From assembly GCF_947498825.1 (NCBI RefSeq), contig NZ_CANMLV010000005.1, positions 62,001 through 126,000 on the forward strand: a DNA stretch of 64,000 nt. The letters are read 5' to 3'. Positions within the stretch are counted from its first letter, which is position 1. The number at the start of each line of letters is the position of its first letter. The translations under genes and the position numbers were made by a program. The DNA comes from an uncultured Cedecea sp. Its GTDB lineage: Bacteria > Pseudomonadota > Gammaproteobacteria > Enterobacterales > Enterobacteriaceae. Below, piece by piece: positions 44,576 through 54,565 of the stretch. The notes beneath the pieces were generated by a model. It was not told the origin of the DNA, made no database searches, and worked only from the letters and a program-made list of their open reading frames with translations.

Positions 44576-46789
44576 ATGCCCCGCTCGACCAATACAACCA
44601 GAGCCTTTCCCTTTGCACCTTTGTTTGTGCTGATATCCGGCAGTCTTGGTTACTTAACAGCAGCCTCAGCAGAGACCACACCTTCAGCTAATACGGCCCA
44701 GACCGAAGACAATATCACCGTAGTCGCCAAGCCAGCCGATACGTTCCGTTCAGGCGGTGATGAGTTGGTACCTGCTTACTTAGATGGTCAGGTCGCAAAT
44801 GGCGGACGGTTAGGAATTCTTGGTCAGCAGGATGCACGTAATGTCCCGTTTAATGTGATTGGCTATACCTCGAAAATGATTGCCGATAAGCAGGCGAATA
44901 GCCTGAGCGATATCATTCGTAATGATGTCACTATTCAACCGGTACGTGGCTATGGCAATTTCGGCGAGTCTTATCGCGTACGTGGCTTTTTACTTGATGG
45001 TGATGATATTTCTTATGGTGGCTTGTACGGCGTGCTGCCTCGCCAGGTAACCAGTACTGCACTGGCTGAGCGTATTGAAGTGATTAAAGGTTCCACCGCA
45101 TTTCTTAATGGCGTACCTCCTGGTGGATCTGGCGTTGGCGGGGCTATCAACGTTGAACCCAAGCGTGCGGACTCAGTGCCTGATTTACAGCTTGGTGTCG
45201 ATTATACTGGGGCTTCACAAGTGGGCGGGCATGTTGATGCAGGCCGCCGTTTTGGTGAGGATGACCGCTGGGGAGTTCGCGTCAATGCGCTGCATCGCGA
45301 GGGGGAAAGCCAAATCCACGATCAGAAAAACCGCACTTCTCTGGCAAGCGTTGGCTTAGATTATAAGGGTGACAAATTACGCAGCTCTCTGGATGCAGGC
45401 TACCAAAAACAGACCGTTCATCACGGAAGAATTGGTGTCGGATTGGGGACTGCCACAGAAATTCCTGCCGTTCCTGATAATCGCACTAACTACAGTCAGC
45501 CTTGGGTCTATACCGATATGCAGACACGCTTTGCGGCCCTGCGCAGTGAGTATGATATGACCAGTGACTGGACGCTTTATGGCGGTTTTGGAACCAGTGA
45601 AAATGACGAGAAAGGGAATTACAGTACACCTAAACTCATCAATAATCAGGGCGATACCAATCAAACTCGACTAACCACCCGCTATATTGCTGACTCCTAT
45701 TCCGGTATGACTGGGGTGCGCGGTAAATTTGACACCGGGGCTATCAGCCACAATGTCAACCTGGGTTATTCTGGCGTGTATCGTAAAACGCGTGCGGCCT
45801 ATACGATGTCCGCGTCAAAAACACCGGAAGGTAACAATATTTACCATCCGTGGCCGGTGCCTTACCCTGAAACCAGCTTATCCGCGAGTGATTTAGGCGA
45901 CCCGACCATTCGTAGCCGGACCATCAACAACGGGATCTCGTTGTCAGATACATTATCCGCACTGGACGACAAAGTGCATTTAACCGTAGGCGCCAGACGC
46001 CAGGAAATTCGGATACGTAATTACAGCTACGCTGGCGTAGAGGATCCCAAAACGCGCTTTGATGCCTTTAAGTTCACGCCAGTCTACGGCCTTGTTTTCA
46101 AGCCCTGGGAACCCGTCTCTCTCTATGCGAACCATATTGAAGCGCTACAACCGGGCCCGACTGCACCAACACGCGCACTTAACGCTGGCAATGTTATTGG
46201 TGTCGTCCAGTCCAAACAGAACGAAATTGGCGTGAAAATGGACTTCGACCGCGTCGGCGGTAGCTTAGCCTTGTTCGAAATTAAAAAACCGGTCGGTCTT
46301 ATTGATGCCAATGGCCTTTATGGTCTGTATGGTGAGCAACGTAGCCGGGGTGCTGAGCTGAATGTCTTTGGTGAGCCGGTCTATGGTGTACGCTTACTGG
46401 GCAGTGCGCTTTGGATTGACCCCACTCTGACGAAAGCCGTTGATAAATCGAATAACGGCAACGATGCTGTAGGTGTACCGCGTTATTCGTGGTCTGTGGG
46501 CGGAGAATGGGATCTGCCTTGGGTGCGTAACCTAACCGCCACTGGGACCTTGACCCGTACAGGTTCACAATATGCGAATGCAACCAACAGTCTCAAACTC
46601 AATGGCTGGACGCGACTAGATATGGGGGTACGTTATACGTTGCCTGTTAACACCCAGACCGTCACCCTGCGCGCTAATATCGAAAACGTTACTGACGAAA
46701 AATACTGGGCTTCGGTTGATGACAGCGGCACATATATTACTCAGAGCGAACCTCGTACTCTGAAACTCTCCGCCACAATCGATTTCTAA
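44576..46789 (+). CDS. TonB-dependent siderophore receptor
   Basis: 737-residue outer-membrane receptor. A signal peptide (to about residue 32) is followed by the TonB box region EDNITVVAKP, then a plug domain (LSDIIRNDVTIQPVRGYGNF, ERIEVIKGSTAFLNGVPPGG) and a 22-strand barrel ending in the terminal Phe (LKLSATIDF). The linkage to fhuD-fhuB suggests a hydroxamate ligand such as a ferrioxamine or coprogen-type siderophore, but the sequence does not fix the ligand. A Fur-type site precedes it and a hairpin follows. Confidence 0.9.
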   Translation: MPRSTNTTRAFPFAPLFVLISGSLGYLTAASAETTPSANTAQTEDNITVVAKPADTFRSGGDELVPAYLDGQVANGGRLGILGQQDARNVPFNVIGYTSKMIADKQANSLSDIIRNDVTIQPVRGYGNFGESYRVRGFLLDGDDISYGGLYGVLPRQVTSTALAERIEVIKGSTAFLNGVPPGGSGVGGAINVEPKRADSVPDLQLGVDYTGASQVGGHVDAGRRFGEDDRWGVRVNALHREGESQIHDQKNRTSLASVGLDYKGDKLRSSLDAGYQKQTVHHGRIGVGLGTATEIPAVPDNRTNYSQPWVYTDMQTRFAALRSEYDMTSDWTLYGGFGTSENDEKGNYSTPKLINNQGDTNQTRLTTRYIADSYSGMTGVRGKFDTGAISHNVNLGYSGVYRKTRAAYTMSASKTPEGNNIYHPWPVPYPETSLSASDLGDPTIRSRTINNGISLSDTLSALDDKVHLTVGARRQEIRIRNYSYAGVEDPKTRFDAFKFTPVYGLVFKPWEPVSLYANHIEALQPGPTAPTRALNAGNVIGVVQSKQNEIGVKMDFDRVGGSLALFEIKKPVGLIDANGLYGLYGEQRSRGAELNVFGEPVYGVRLLGSALWIDPTLTKAVDKSNNGNDAVGVPRYSWSVGGEWDLPWVRNLTATGTLTRTGSQYANATNSLKLNGWTRLDMGVRYTLPVNTQTVTLRANIENVTDEKYWASVDDSGTYITQSEPRTLKLSATIDF

Positions 46790-46793
46790 TCCC

Positions 46794-46830
46794 TTATCAG
46801 GCTGCCTGGAAGCAGAAGGCAGCCTGATAA
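46794..46830 (+). terminator. Hairpin after the receptor gene
   Basis: TTATCAGGCTGCCT and AGGCAGCCTGATAA form a perfect 14-bp stem starting 4 bases after the receptor stop. The following sequence is only moderately T-rich (TCTCAATAAT). Confidence 0.75.
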
Positions 46831-46975
46831 TCTCAATAATCAAACAGTGAAAAGAGTGTCAACGGAATAGCAACGCGGAAAAATAGATTCTGGTCGGGCT
46901 ACAGATAATCAGGGATATGTAGTTAAATAGGGTGAGTTAAAGAGCACTTTCCTGTGGGCTGTTATAAGGAAAAAT

Positions 46976-47743
46976 ATGAAGGTACTTCATAAACCTACCG
47001 AGCGCGTTTTAGTTATTCTGGAAACACTGGCCAACGTAGATGGAATGACGCTCTCGGAGCTGTCGCTCAAAACGGATATTTCAAAGGGCACTATTTTCCC
47101 CATCCTCAAATCATTACAGCAACGAAAATACATCAGTTACGATAGCAGTAACGGTATTTATACCCTTGGTATCTCATGTGCAGTCCTTGCCAGCTCTACC
47201 GTCGAAAAAGAGTTCTGGATTAAAATGATCAATAGCGAGATGCATACGGTAGTCAATGAATGCAATGAGGTTTGCCAGCTCGGAATTCTGGATGATGCCT
47301 GGGTACTCTATGTCGATAAAGTACAGGGGGATCAAACCGTACAGTTGGTTTCTAAGATAGGCACTCGCCTGCCTGCAATCTGTTCCGCACTGGGGAAATC
47401 ACTACTGCATAAACACAGTGATGAAGATATTCTGGAACTTTATCCACAAGGCTTTCCCTCCATTACTGCGCGCAGCGTAACCAATATTGCCCAGCTTCGT
47501 CAGCAGTTAGAACAAGTTAACGCCAACGGTTATGCTATGGATAACCGGGAAATTAACGACGATACCATCTGCTTCGCCGTCCCTTTGCAACAAAAAGATA
47601 TCATACTGGCAGCCATCAGCGTCTCGCTGCCCTCTTTCCGCGCCACTGATGAAAAAATACAGCAAGTTATCGGTTCATTAAAAGGAGCAAAAGAGCGTAT
47701 CGAAAACGTACTGAACAAATTACCCGATATAAAAAACTACTGA
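46976..47743 (+). CDS. IclR-family transcriptional regulator
   Basis: 255-residue regulator with an N-terminal winged helix-turn-helix (MTLSELSLKTDISKGTIFPI, residues about 22-45) and a C-terminal IclR effector-binding domain (LVSKIGTRLPAICSALGKSL, then YAMDNREINDDTICFAVPL). AAGGAA precedes the ATG. It lies upstream of, and on the same strand as, a sugar-acid catabolic set, so it is probably the local regulator. A 16-base palindrome in front of the next gene is the likely binding site. Confidence 0.9.
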   Translation: MKVLHKPTERVLVILETLANVDGMTLSELSLKTDISKGTIFPILKSLQQRKYISYDSSNGIYTLGISCAVLASSTVEKEFWIKMINSEMHTVVNECNEVCQLGILDDAWVLYVDKVQGDQTVQLVSKIGTRLPAICSALGKSLLHKHSDEDILELYPQGFPSITARSVTNIAQLRQQLEQVNANGYAMDNREINDDTICFAVPLQQKDIILAAISVSLPSFRATDEKIQQVIGSLKGAKERIENVLNKLPDIKNY

Positions 47744-47938
47744 TTGATCCGTAAACTATGCCGCAGGAATTGTGATTACCCACACAATTACAATATTTAA
47801 TTATTCACTGTGGCATCTGACCATTCCGTCTATTTCTCCATCAATTCATTAAGTTAATTAATTATCCGGCCACCTTTCCGCCATTTGACTTCAAATCGGT
47901 GGCGTGTTTATTTGTACTTGATCATAAATACAAACAAC

Positions 47939-47954
47939 GTTCGCATATGCGAAC
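47939..47954. promoter_or_regulatory. Perfect 16-bp palindrome, likely IclR-family operator
   Basis: GTTCGCATATGCGAAC lies 13 bases before the start of the DapA-family gene. Its shape recalls GTTCG-type operators of IclR-family regulators such as PcaR/PcaU. No copy was seen before the regulator gene itself. Confidence 0.65.
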
Positions 47955-47967
47955 AAAGAGGTGAGGT

Positions 47968-48867
47968 ATGCAAAGTCGTTATATTACCCCTGCTGTAACC
48001 GTTTTTGACGAACATGGCAGATTAGATCCGGAAGGGAATTTCCGTCTGTACGACTTCATTCAAAAAAGCGTATCGGGATTTGTCGTTATGGGCAGTACCG
48101 GCGAGTTTTTCTCTCTGGATATGAAAACATCTCGCCAAATTATTCATATGGCATCTGAATTTCCACGAGATGGAATAAAAGCCTATGCGGGAACCAGCCG
48201 TATGGATATTAATGAGTGCGTGGAACTGGCAAACTATGCTCATGAGTGTGGCCTTGATGGCGTCATGATTATCAGTCCATGGTACTTCCGCCTGACTGAT
48301 GAAAGTATTTATACATTTTACAGTCAGATAGCTCGCCGTACTGCCGCTAAAATTTTTATCTATAATTTCCCGGACCGTACCGGTTATTCCGTTTCACCAG
48401 AAGTCTGTTTGAGGCTTGCCAGAGAGTTTCCGAATATTATCGGCCTGAAAGATACTATTCCGGATACCAACCATACTTCGCAAATTATTCGTTTAGTCAA
48501 ATCTGAACTACCGCAATTTGAAGTGTATGCCGGTTATGACAATAACTTTGCGCACAATATCTTATCCGGGGGAAATGGCTGTATCGGTGGGCTATCCAAT
48601 ATTTGTCCTGAGATATTCCGTGACTGGATACAGGCATTTAACGATAACGACCTCAGTAAGGTTTATCTGTATCAACAAAAAGTAGATGCATTAATGGATA
48701 TTTATAGCGTTAACGACCCGTTTATTCCTACTTTCAAAAAAGCATTACAATTGCGCGGTATTATTCAGTCCGACCGCTGCACACAACCGTTTAGCACACT
48801 ATCAACCTGCCAGAGCGAAAATATTCAGCAGATACTTTCCCGTGCTGGTATTGAAATTAATGCCTGA
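47968..48867 (+). CDS. DapA-family lyase/dehydratase for a keto-deoxy sugar acid
   Basis: 299-residue class I aldolase-fold protein. The family residues are present: GSTGEFFSL near residue 47, the catalytic Tyr in IYNFPDRTGY near 131, and the Schiff-base Lys in IGLKDTIP near 158. Relatives in sugar-acid gene sets cleave 2-keto-3-deoxy acids or convert 5-dehydro-4-deoxyglucarate. Here the neighbours (MFS transporter and a UxaA/GarD-type dehydratase) favour that role over lysine biosynthesis. GAGGTGAGG precedes the ATG. The precise substrate cannot be read from sequence. Confidence 0.85.
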   Translation: MQSRYITPAVTVFDEHGRLDPEGNFRLYDFIQKSVSGFVVMGSTGEFFSLDMKTSRQIIHMASEFPRDGIKAYAGTSRMDINECVELANYAHECGLDGVMIISPWYFRLTDESIYTFYSQIARRTAAKIFIYNFPDRTGYSVSPEVCLRLAREFPNIIGLKDTIPDTNHTSQIIRLVKSELPQFEVYAGYDNNFAHNILSGGNGCIGGLSNICPEIFRDWIQAFNDNDLSKVYLYQQKVDALMDIYSVNDPFIPTFKKALQLRGIIQSDRCTQPFSTLSTCQSENIQQILSRAGIEINA

Positions 48868-48885
48868 TCCTAACACGGAGGTATT

Positions 48886-50196
48886 ATGAAAAAAATTACG
48901 GCTTACGATAATCCAATCTTAAATTCCGCCATCAGTAAATCATGGAAGCGTCTGGTTCCGCTGATGTTTATTTTATACTTCATCGCCTTTATCGACAGGG
49001 TAAACGTGGGGTTTGCCAAAGAAGCGATGCAGGTGGATATTGGACTATCTAATTCCGCCTTCGCTCTCGGGGCGGGGATATTTTTCGCCGCCTATGCGCT
49101 ATTTGGTATTCCCGCCAACCTGATTCTGAATAAGATTGGAGCGCAGAAATGGTTAAGTATTACCACCGCCCTGTGGGGGGTACTTTCTGCCCTCACCGGC
49201 TTGGTTCAGACAGAAACCCAGTTTATTGTCCTGCGTTTTTTACTGGGATTAGGTGAGGCAGGTTTTTATCCCGGCATTCTGTTGCTGGCTTCTATCTACT
49301 TTCCCAATAAAGTTCGGGCATCCGTGATAGGTATCTTCGTACTCGGTGTCCCCCTGGCGCTAACCTTAGGTTCACCTATCTCCGGTGCTCTTCTGGAAAT
49401 GCACGGATTCCTCGGCCAGCCGGGTTGGTTCTGGATGTTCTTTATCGAAGGGATCCCGGCTGTCATCATGGGGATCTTTGCCTGGTTCTGGCTTGATGAC
49501 ACCCCAGCCAAAGCGCGCTTTCTGACCTCGGAAGAAAAAACGGCGCTCATTACACAGCTTCAAAATGAGCAGCAACAGACAGAGACCAGCAGCGTCAGTA
49601 CTGCTCTGAAAAGCCTGAAAGTCTGGCACCTGGCACTCATCTACGGCACCATCCAGATCAGCGTTTATGGCCTCATGTTCTTTTTGCCTTCGCAGGTTGC
49701 ATCATTGATGGGGTCAACGCTTGGCTTTAAAGAATCATTAGTTGCCGCCATTCCCTGGGCCTGCTCTGCTTTCGGAGTCTATTACATTCCGCGTCTGGCA
49801 GATAAAATGCCGGCCCATCGAGTTCTCATTTCAGTTATCTGCATGCTGGCAGCGGCATTAGGTCTGTTTGTTTCTGCCTGGTCGGGTCCGGTGCTGGCGA
49901 TTGCCGCCCTGTCACTGTCAGCGATCGGATTTCTTTCTGTACAACCTATTTTCTGGACCTTTCCGGCACAAATTGTGTCAGGTACAGCACTGGCCGCCAG
50001 TATCGGTTTTTGCACCACTATGGGCGCATTTTGTAGCTTCCTGGCACCAATGATTCGTGTAGAGGTCGACACCTTCTTCAGTAACGACTCGGCTGGTCTG
50101 GTCGCACTATCTCTCATCACTCTCTGCTGCGCGGCGCTTATTGCTGCACTCGCCAGAAAGAAAGAGACAATCAACGTCGAAATCCTGCATCACTAA
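48886..50196 (+). CDS. MFS anion:cation symporter, probable sugar-acid importer
   Basis: 436-residue major facilitator protein with 12 hydrophobic segments. The family mark FIDRVNVGFAKEAMQ near residue 30 and LGEAGFYPGILLL near 125 fit the ACS group, which includes glucarate, galactarate, galactonate and tartrate transporters. A ribosome site (CGGAGG) precedes the ATG, 18 bases after the lyase gene. It probably brings in the hexonate or hexarate handled by the flanking enzymes. Confidence 0.88.
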   Translation: MKKITAYDNPILNSAISKSWKRLVPLMFILYFIAFIDRVNVGFAKEAMQVDIGLSNSAFALGAGIFFAAYALFGIPANLILNKIGAQKWLSITTALWGVLSALTGLVQTETQFIVLRFLLGLGEAGFYPGILLLASIYFPNKVRASVIGIFVLGVPLALTLGSPISGALLEMHGFLGQPGWFWMFFIEGIPAVIMGIFAWFWLDDTPAKARFLTSEEKTALITQLQNEQQQTETSSVSTALKSLKVWHLALIYGTIQISVYGLMFFLPSQVASLMGSTLGFKESLVAAIPWACSAFGVYYIPRLADKMPAHRVLISVICMLAAALGLFVSAWSGPVLAIAALSLSAIGFLSVQPIFWTFPAQIVSGTALAASIGFCTTMGAFCSFLAPMIRVEVDTFFSNDSAGLVALSLITLCCAALIAALARKKETINVEILHH

Positions 50197-50230
50197 CGAG
50201 CTGATGTGCCTATCACAAAGGATAAATAAA

Positions 50231-51826
50231 ATGCAGACCATCTTAAAAATTGACCCTGATGATAACTTAATCGTTGCGCTACAAAACTTACACAAAGGTC
50301 AGCAGGTGCACTGGAATGACGAACAGTACGTTCTGCGTAGCAATGTCAAAGCCAAACATAAGTTTGCTACTCATGATGTTAATCCCGGTGATATCGTTTC
50401 TCTGTACGGCGTTCCGGTTGGTAAAGCAACGCAGCCCATTGCCCGCGGTGAGGCGATCACTACCGAGAATATCAAACACTACGCGGCTCCGGTTTCGCTT
50501 GATGATACCGCTCCCTATAGCTGGCAGCAGCCGGATGTCTCAGCCTGGCAATCACGTACCTTCCAGGGGATCGTCCGTGAAGATGGTCGAGTTGCTACGG
50601 CAAACTACTGGCTAGTTATTCCATTGGTGTTCTGTGAAAACCGCAACGTTCAGCGCGTCACTGATGCGCTGAACGACGCCCTCGGCTATGCCAATAACAG
50701 TCTGAAAAATTTTGCTCGCCAGATAACTTCGGCGGGGGACTTAAACGATACACGGCACCTTCCCTTCCCTCACCTTGACGGTATCCGCTGTATTACCGTT
50801 AATTCAGGCTGCGGCGGTGCGACCTCAGACAGTATGACCCTGTGCGATGTCCTTGCAGCCTATTCCAATCATCCTAATGTTCTCGGCGTCACCGTCTTTG
50901 CTCTGGGTTGTGAAAAAGCACGAATTGTCGATTTCAAAGCAGCACTTGCGAAGCTAAATCCGGACTTCAACAAGCCGGTTATCTACTTCAGACAGCAGGA
51001 CTGGAATAGCGAAGAAAAAATGATGCAAGATGCATTAACCCAAACCTATAACGCGATTCGTGAAGCTCCCGTCGATAAACGCCAGCAGGTTCCGCTTTCT
51101 CAGCTAAAAATCGGTGTGAAATGTGGCGCTTCGGATGGTTTTTCAGGGATCAGTGCTAACCCGGCAATGGGTGAGGTTTCTGACCGTCTTATCGCGCTGG
51201 GAGGGGCTTCCGGACTGGCAGAATTCCCGGAACTGTGCGGTGCAGAAGGAGATATCGTGCAGCGTTGCACAAGTCGCGAACTAAAAGAAAAGTTTCTGTC
51301 ATTGATGAAGAACTATGAAAATATCGCCAACTTTTTCGGTACCACCATCGCCGATAACCCCAGTCCGGGAAATATCGCCGATGGACTGATTACTGATGCT
51401 ATCAAATCTGCCGGAGCGGCGAAAAAAGGGGGAAGGGCCCCCGTTAGCGCAGTATGCGACTATGCCGAGCCAATGGCTAATAGCGGCCTTTCACTCGTCT
51501 GTACGCCGGGCAATGATGTAGATGCCGTGACGGGGCTGGTCGCCGCAGGATGCAATATCGTTATTTTCTCCACCGGACTCGGCACCCCGACAGGTAACCC
51601 TATTGTTCCGGTTATCAAGGTTTCTACCAACTCCGAACTGGCAAAAAAGATGCCGGATATTATCGATTATGACTGTGGACCGATTATCGGAGGAACACCG
51701 CTCTCAGAAATCGCTGATGGGTTGTTTGAGAAGGTCATTGCCACCGCCAGCGGAGCCTGGCGAACCAAGGCGGATGCGCTTGAACAATTTGATTTTATGA
51801 TGTGGAAACGGTCTCTGGAGCTTTAG
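50231..51826 (+). CDS. UxaA/GarD-type sugar-acid dehydratase
   Basis: 531-residue protein with an N-terminal SAF-like domain (about 1-95, KAKHKFATHDVNPGDIVSLY) and a C-terminal altronate/galactarate dehydratase domain containing the family blocks NSGCGGATSDSMTL, GVKCGASDGFSGISANPAMG and SALGCEKAR-like LGCEKARIV. It probably removes water from an altronate- or galactarate-type acid to give a keto-deoxy acid for the DapA-family enzyme. The frame extends to 50141, but AAGGA before the ATG at 50231 and alignment of the SAF domain favour this start. It ends the operon; gcd is convergent. Confidence 0.87.
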   Translation: MQTILKIDPDDNLIVALQNLHKGQQVHWNDEQYVLRSNVKAKHKFATHDVNPGDIVSLYGVPVGKATQPIARGEAITTENIKHYAAPVSLDDTAPYSWQQPDVSAWQSRTFQGIVREDGRVATANYWLVIPLVFCENRNVQRVTDALNDALGYANNSLKNFARQITSAGDLNDTRHLPFPHLDGIRCITVNSGCGGATSDSMTLCDVLAAYSNHPNVLGVTVFALGCEKARIVDFKAALAKLNPDFNKPVIYFRQQDWNSEEKMMQDALTQTYNAIREAPVDKRQQVPLSQLKIGVKCGASDGFSGISANPAMGEVSDRLIALGGASGLAEFPELCGAEGDIVQRCTSRELKEKFLSLMKNYENIANFFGTTIADNPSPGNIADGLITDAIKSAGAAKKGGRAPVSAVCDYAEPMANSGLSLVCTPGNDVDAVTGLVAAGCNIVIFSTGLGTPTGNPIVPVIKVSTNSELAKKMPDIIDYDCGPIIGGTPLSEIADGLFEKVIATASGAWRTKADALEQFDFMMWKRSLEL

Positions 51827-51881
51827 GTATCCAGCAATATATCTGGAAAAAGTAATAAAGTGCCTTTCCAAACATAAAAGA

Positions 51882-51912
51882 GCCTGAATTCGGCAAAGTA
51901 CCAAATTCAGGC
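51882..51912. terminator. Hairpin between convergent genes
   Basis: GCCTGAATT (51882-51890) pairs with AATTCAGGC (51904-51912) in the 150-base gap between the dehydratase and the PQQ dehydrogenase. T-runs are weak on both sides, so it is a possible bidirectional terminator. Confidence 0.55.
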
Positions 51913-51976
51913 CCGAATGATTATCAGATAAAACACCAATATTATCGGAGGTTTACAGATACCATTTTTTCATTAC

Positions 51977-54355
51977 TCAATGCGCTGACTTTAATTTGTA
52001 AGCCACAACGCTATCACCCTGTTTAGTACCTAAAGATCCATGGCCACCTGCGGCAATAACCACATACTGCTGGCCATCATTCCCCATATAGGTTGAAGGT
52101 GTTGCCTGACCACCCGCCGGAAGCTCTTTTTCCCACAGGATCTCTCCTGTTGAGCTGTCATAAGCGCGGATAAAGTTATCAGCAGTTGCACCCTGGAATA
52201 CTAAATCTCCGCCGGTGATCAAGGGTCCTCCGTGAGCAACCATTCCCATGGGGAAGCCAATGGGGAAACCGCCCGGGAGGAAACTTGTTTTCAGGTTCTC
52301 AGTGGTACCAATACGTCGCAGCCATTCAGTTTTACCGGTTTTTAAGTCAACACCAACCATACGTCCCCAAGGCGGTGCAATACAAGGAATACCAAGGTTA
52401 GAGGCCAGCTGCTGGATCTGAATGGCGTAGTCGCCCTGGAAGTTTTCATTCCAGTATGGCTGCCCATCTTTAGTAAACAGGCGATCGTTTTCAGTTTCTG
52501 GTGTTCTTTTGATCAGATGATACTTATAAGCCAGACGTACAGGTGCTGCGATCAGGATCTGACGTTCTGGATCCACTGCAACAGATCCCCAGTTAAATAC
52601 ACCAATGTTACCCGGGAAAATCAGCGAGCCTTTTTCAGTAGCAGGCGTCCAAGGGTTACCGTCATAACGCAGTGATTTAAAATCAATACGACAGCTCATT
52701 TGATCAAAAGGTGAGATTCCCCACATTGACTTCTCAGTCAATGGCTCAGGAATAAAGTTCAGGCTAGAAACCGGTTGAGTCGATGAGAATTTCTCTCCCG
52801 GAACGCCACCTTCAGTCGAGACACTGACTTCCTGTACTGGATAAACAGGCTCACCCGTTAAACGATTAAGTACAAAAAGATTACCTGTTTTAGTCGGTAA
52901 AATAACAACAGGTTGCTTTTTATTACCGTAGTCGATATCCAGCAAAGAAGGCTGAGAGGGATTATCGCGATCCCAGAGATCGTGATGGGAAGTCTGGTAA
53001 CGCCATTTAAACGCGCCGGTATTCAGATCTAAAGCCACAAGCGTATCGCGGAATTTCTCTGTAAAGCTATCAGCGTTACGCCCAATGCCGACTTCATCAG
53101 GGGATGCATTACCAAATGGCACATAAACGATACCATTTTTCATATCAGCACTGAGTGTTCCCCAGGCGACAGGTGTATCCTGGGGATACTGCCCGTCAGC
53201 GGCAATAGGTGTGGTATTTTCAGGATTGGCAGGGTCAAAGTTCCAGACTAAATGTCCGTCATGCACATCATAAGCACGGATTACGCCAGAAGGATTTCCG
53301 CTATTATAGCCATTATCCATCACCGATCCGCCAACAATCACTTTGTCTCCGGCAACCAGAGGGGCTGCGGTCTGCATCAGGGCATGGGGACGAACTTCTC
53401 CCATATTATTATGCAGATCAACAATGCCATTATTACCAAAATCGCTGCAGAGCTTACCTGTGTCCGCATCGAGTGCAATAAGCTTCGCATCAGGAGAAGC
53501 ATTGAACACGCGCTTACGACACATCGCTGGTTCCGCATTTTCTACGACTGGGTTTGCTGACTCAACTGGCGCATCTTCATAATAGCTGACGCCCCGGCAG
53601 GTCTGATGTTGTTGTAAGTAAGAAGGGTTTTTCTCAGGAGCAAATTTCCACTTCACTTCACCCGTTTGAGGATCCAGCGCATGGATTTCACTGTGTGGTG
53701 TACACAAATAAAGCATGTTATTCGCCTTCAGTGGCGTGGCTTCAAAAGTGTACTCAGAGGCATCTTTATCCTGACGTACGTCACCCGTATGGTAGGTCCA
53801 GGCGACTTCTAACTCTCCAACATTCTTATTATTGATCTGATTAAGATTTGAAAAACGCTGTCCTGCGTTACTGCCACCATAGGCAACCCAATCAGTGTCC
53901 GGTTTGGTGTCAGACATTTGCTCGCGGAAATTAGTGACTTTTCCTGCCTGGGGCAATGGATCGTAAAAACAGAGTCCAATCACCACTGCAATCATAATAA
54001 TGACAGTGCTCCCGAGGAAAGGATGAAAACGGCGTTTTCCTTTGTAGAGGGGCTTAACAATCCAGGGCATTGCCAGCCAGAAACCGATTACGCCCAACAG
54101 ATCGCCACGCGGGATCCACTGCCACTTGTCCATTCCCACTTCCCAGATAATCCAGGCCAGTGTTATCCACATCAACAAGGCGTACAGAGAAAGTGCGGCA
54201 GGTTTGCGACACAAGAGAAGTACTGCGGTAATCATTATGCCTATTGCCATAACGATATAGAACGGACTGCCTCCCACAAGAGCAAGCTGCCCGGCCATAT
54301 ACAGTAGAATCAATCCTATGACGAGTAAGATCACGCCCGTTATTTTATTTAGCAT
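51977..54355 (-). CDS. Membrane-bound PQQ-dependent dehydrogenase (glucose/quinate family)
   Basis: 792 residues, close to E. coli glucose dehydrogenase Gcd (796). Five N-terminal hydrophobic segments (about 1-135) anchor it in the inner membrane. The periplasmic eight-bladed propeller follows: YGGSNAGQRFSNLNQINNKN, HQTCRGVSYYED, QTSHHDLWDRDNPSQP, FPGNIGVFNWGSVAVDP and AGGQATPSTYMGNDGQQYV, ending AAGGHGSLGTKQGDSVVAY. It oxidises a sugar or cyclic acid and passes electrons to ubiquinone. Glucose is the default guess, but quinate/shikimate-type relatives share this layout. No PQQ biosynthesis genes are visible in the window. Confidence 0.85.
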   Translation of the reverse strand: MLNKITGVILLVIGLILLYMAGQLALVGGSPFYIVMAIGIMITAVLLLCRKPAALSLYALLMWITLAWIIWEVGMDKWQWIPRGDLLGVIGFWLAMPWIVKPLYKGKRRFHPFLGSTVIIMIAVVIGLCFYDPLPQAGKVTNFREQMSDTKPDTDWVAYGGSNAGQRFSNLNQINNKNVGELEVAWTYHTGDVRQDKDASEYTFEATPLKANNMLYLCTPHSEIHALDPQTGEVKWKFAPEKNPSYLQQHQTCRGVSYYEDAPVESANPVVENAEPAMCRKRVFNASPDAKLIALDADTGKLCSDFGNNGIVDLHNNMGEVRPHALMQTAAPLVAGDKVIVGGSVMDNGYNSGNPSGVIRAYDVHDGHLVWNFDPANPENTTPIAADGQYPQDTPVAWGTLSADMKNGIVYVPFGNASPDEVGIGRNADSFTEKFRDTLVALDLNTGAFKWRYQTSHHDLWDRDNPSQPSLLDIDYGNKKQPVVILPTKTGNLFVLNRLTGEPVYPVQEVSVSTEGGVPGEKFSSTQPVSSLNFIPEPLTEKSMWGISPFDQMSCRIDFKSLRYDGNPWTPATEKGSLIFPGNIGVFNWGSVAVDPERQILIAAPVRLAYKYHLIKRTPETENDRLFTKDGQPYWNENFQGDYAIQIQQLASNLGIPCIAPPWGRMVGVDLKTGKTEWLRRIGTTENLKTSFLPGGFPIGFPMGMVAHGGPLITGGDLVFQGATADNFIRAYDSSTGEILWEKELPAGGQATPSTYMGNDGQQYVVIAAGGHGSLGTKQGDSVVAYKLKSAH

Positions 54356-54565
54356 GTTGTTTCCTTATGACAACGATTTCTTTTCTGCTTATCTGCTGTC
54401 TGGTCGCTTACACCAAGAAAACTATCGCTATTCGCTGATATAAAAATGTTTCCATGGTATGGCACCAGCACCACTATCCTTCTGGTCAAGATACATACCT
54501 GTATGAAACACGTTTTTTTGGCTGCATTTGGAGTTAAGTTGAAATTTTAAGCTAACTAATGAGCA

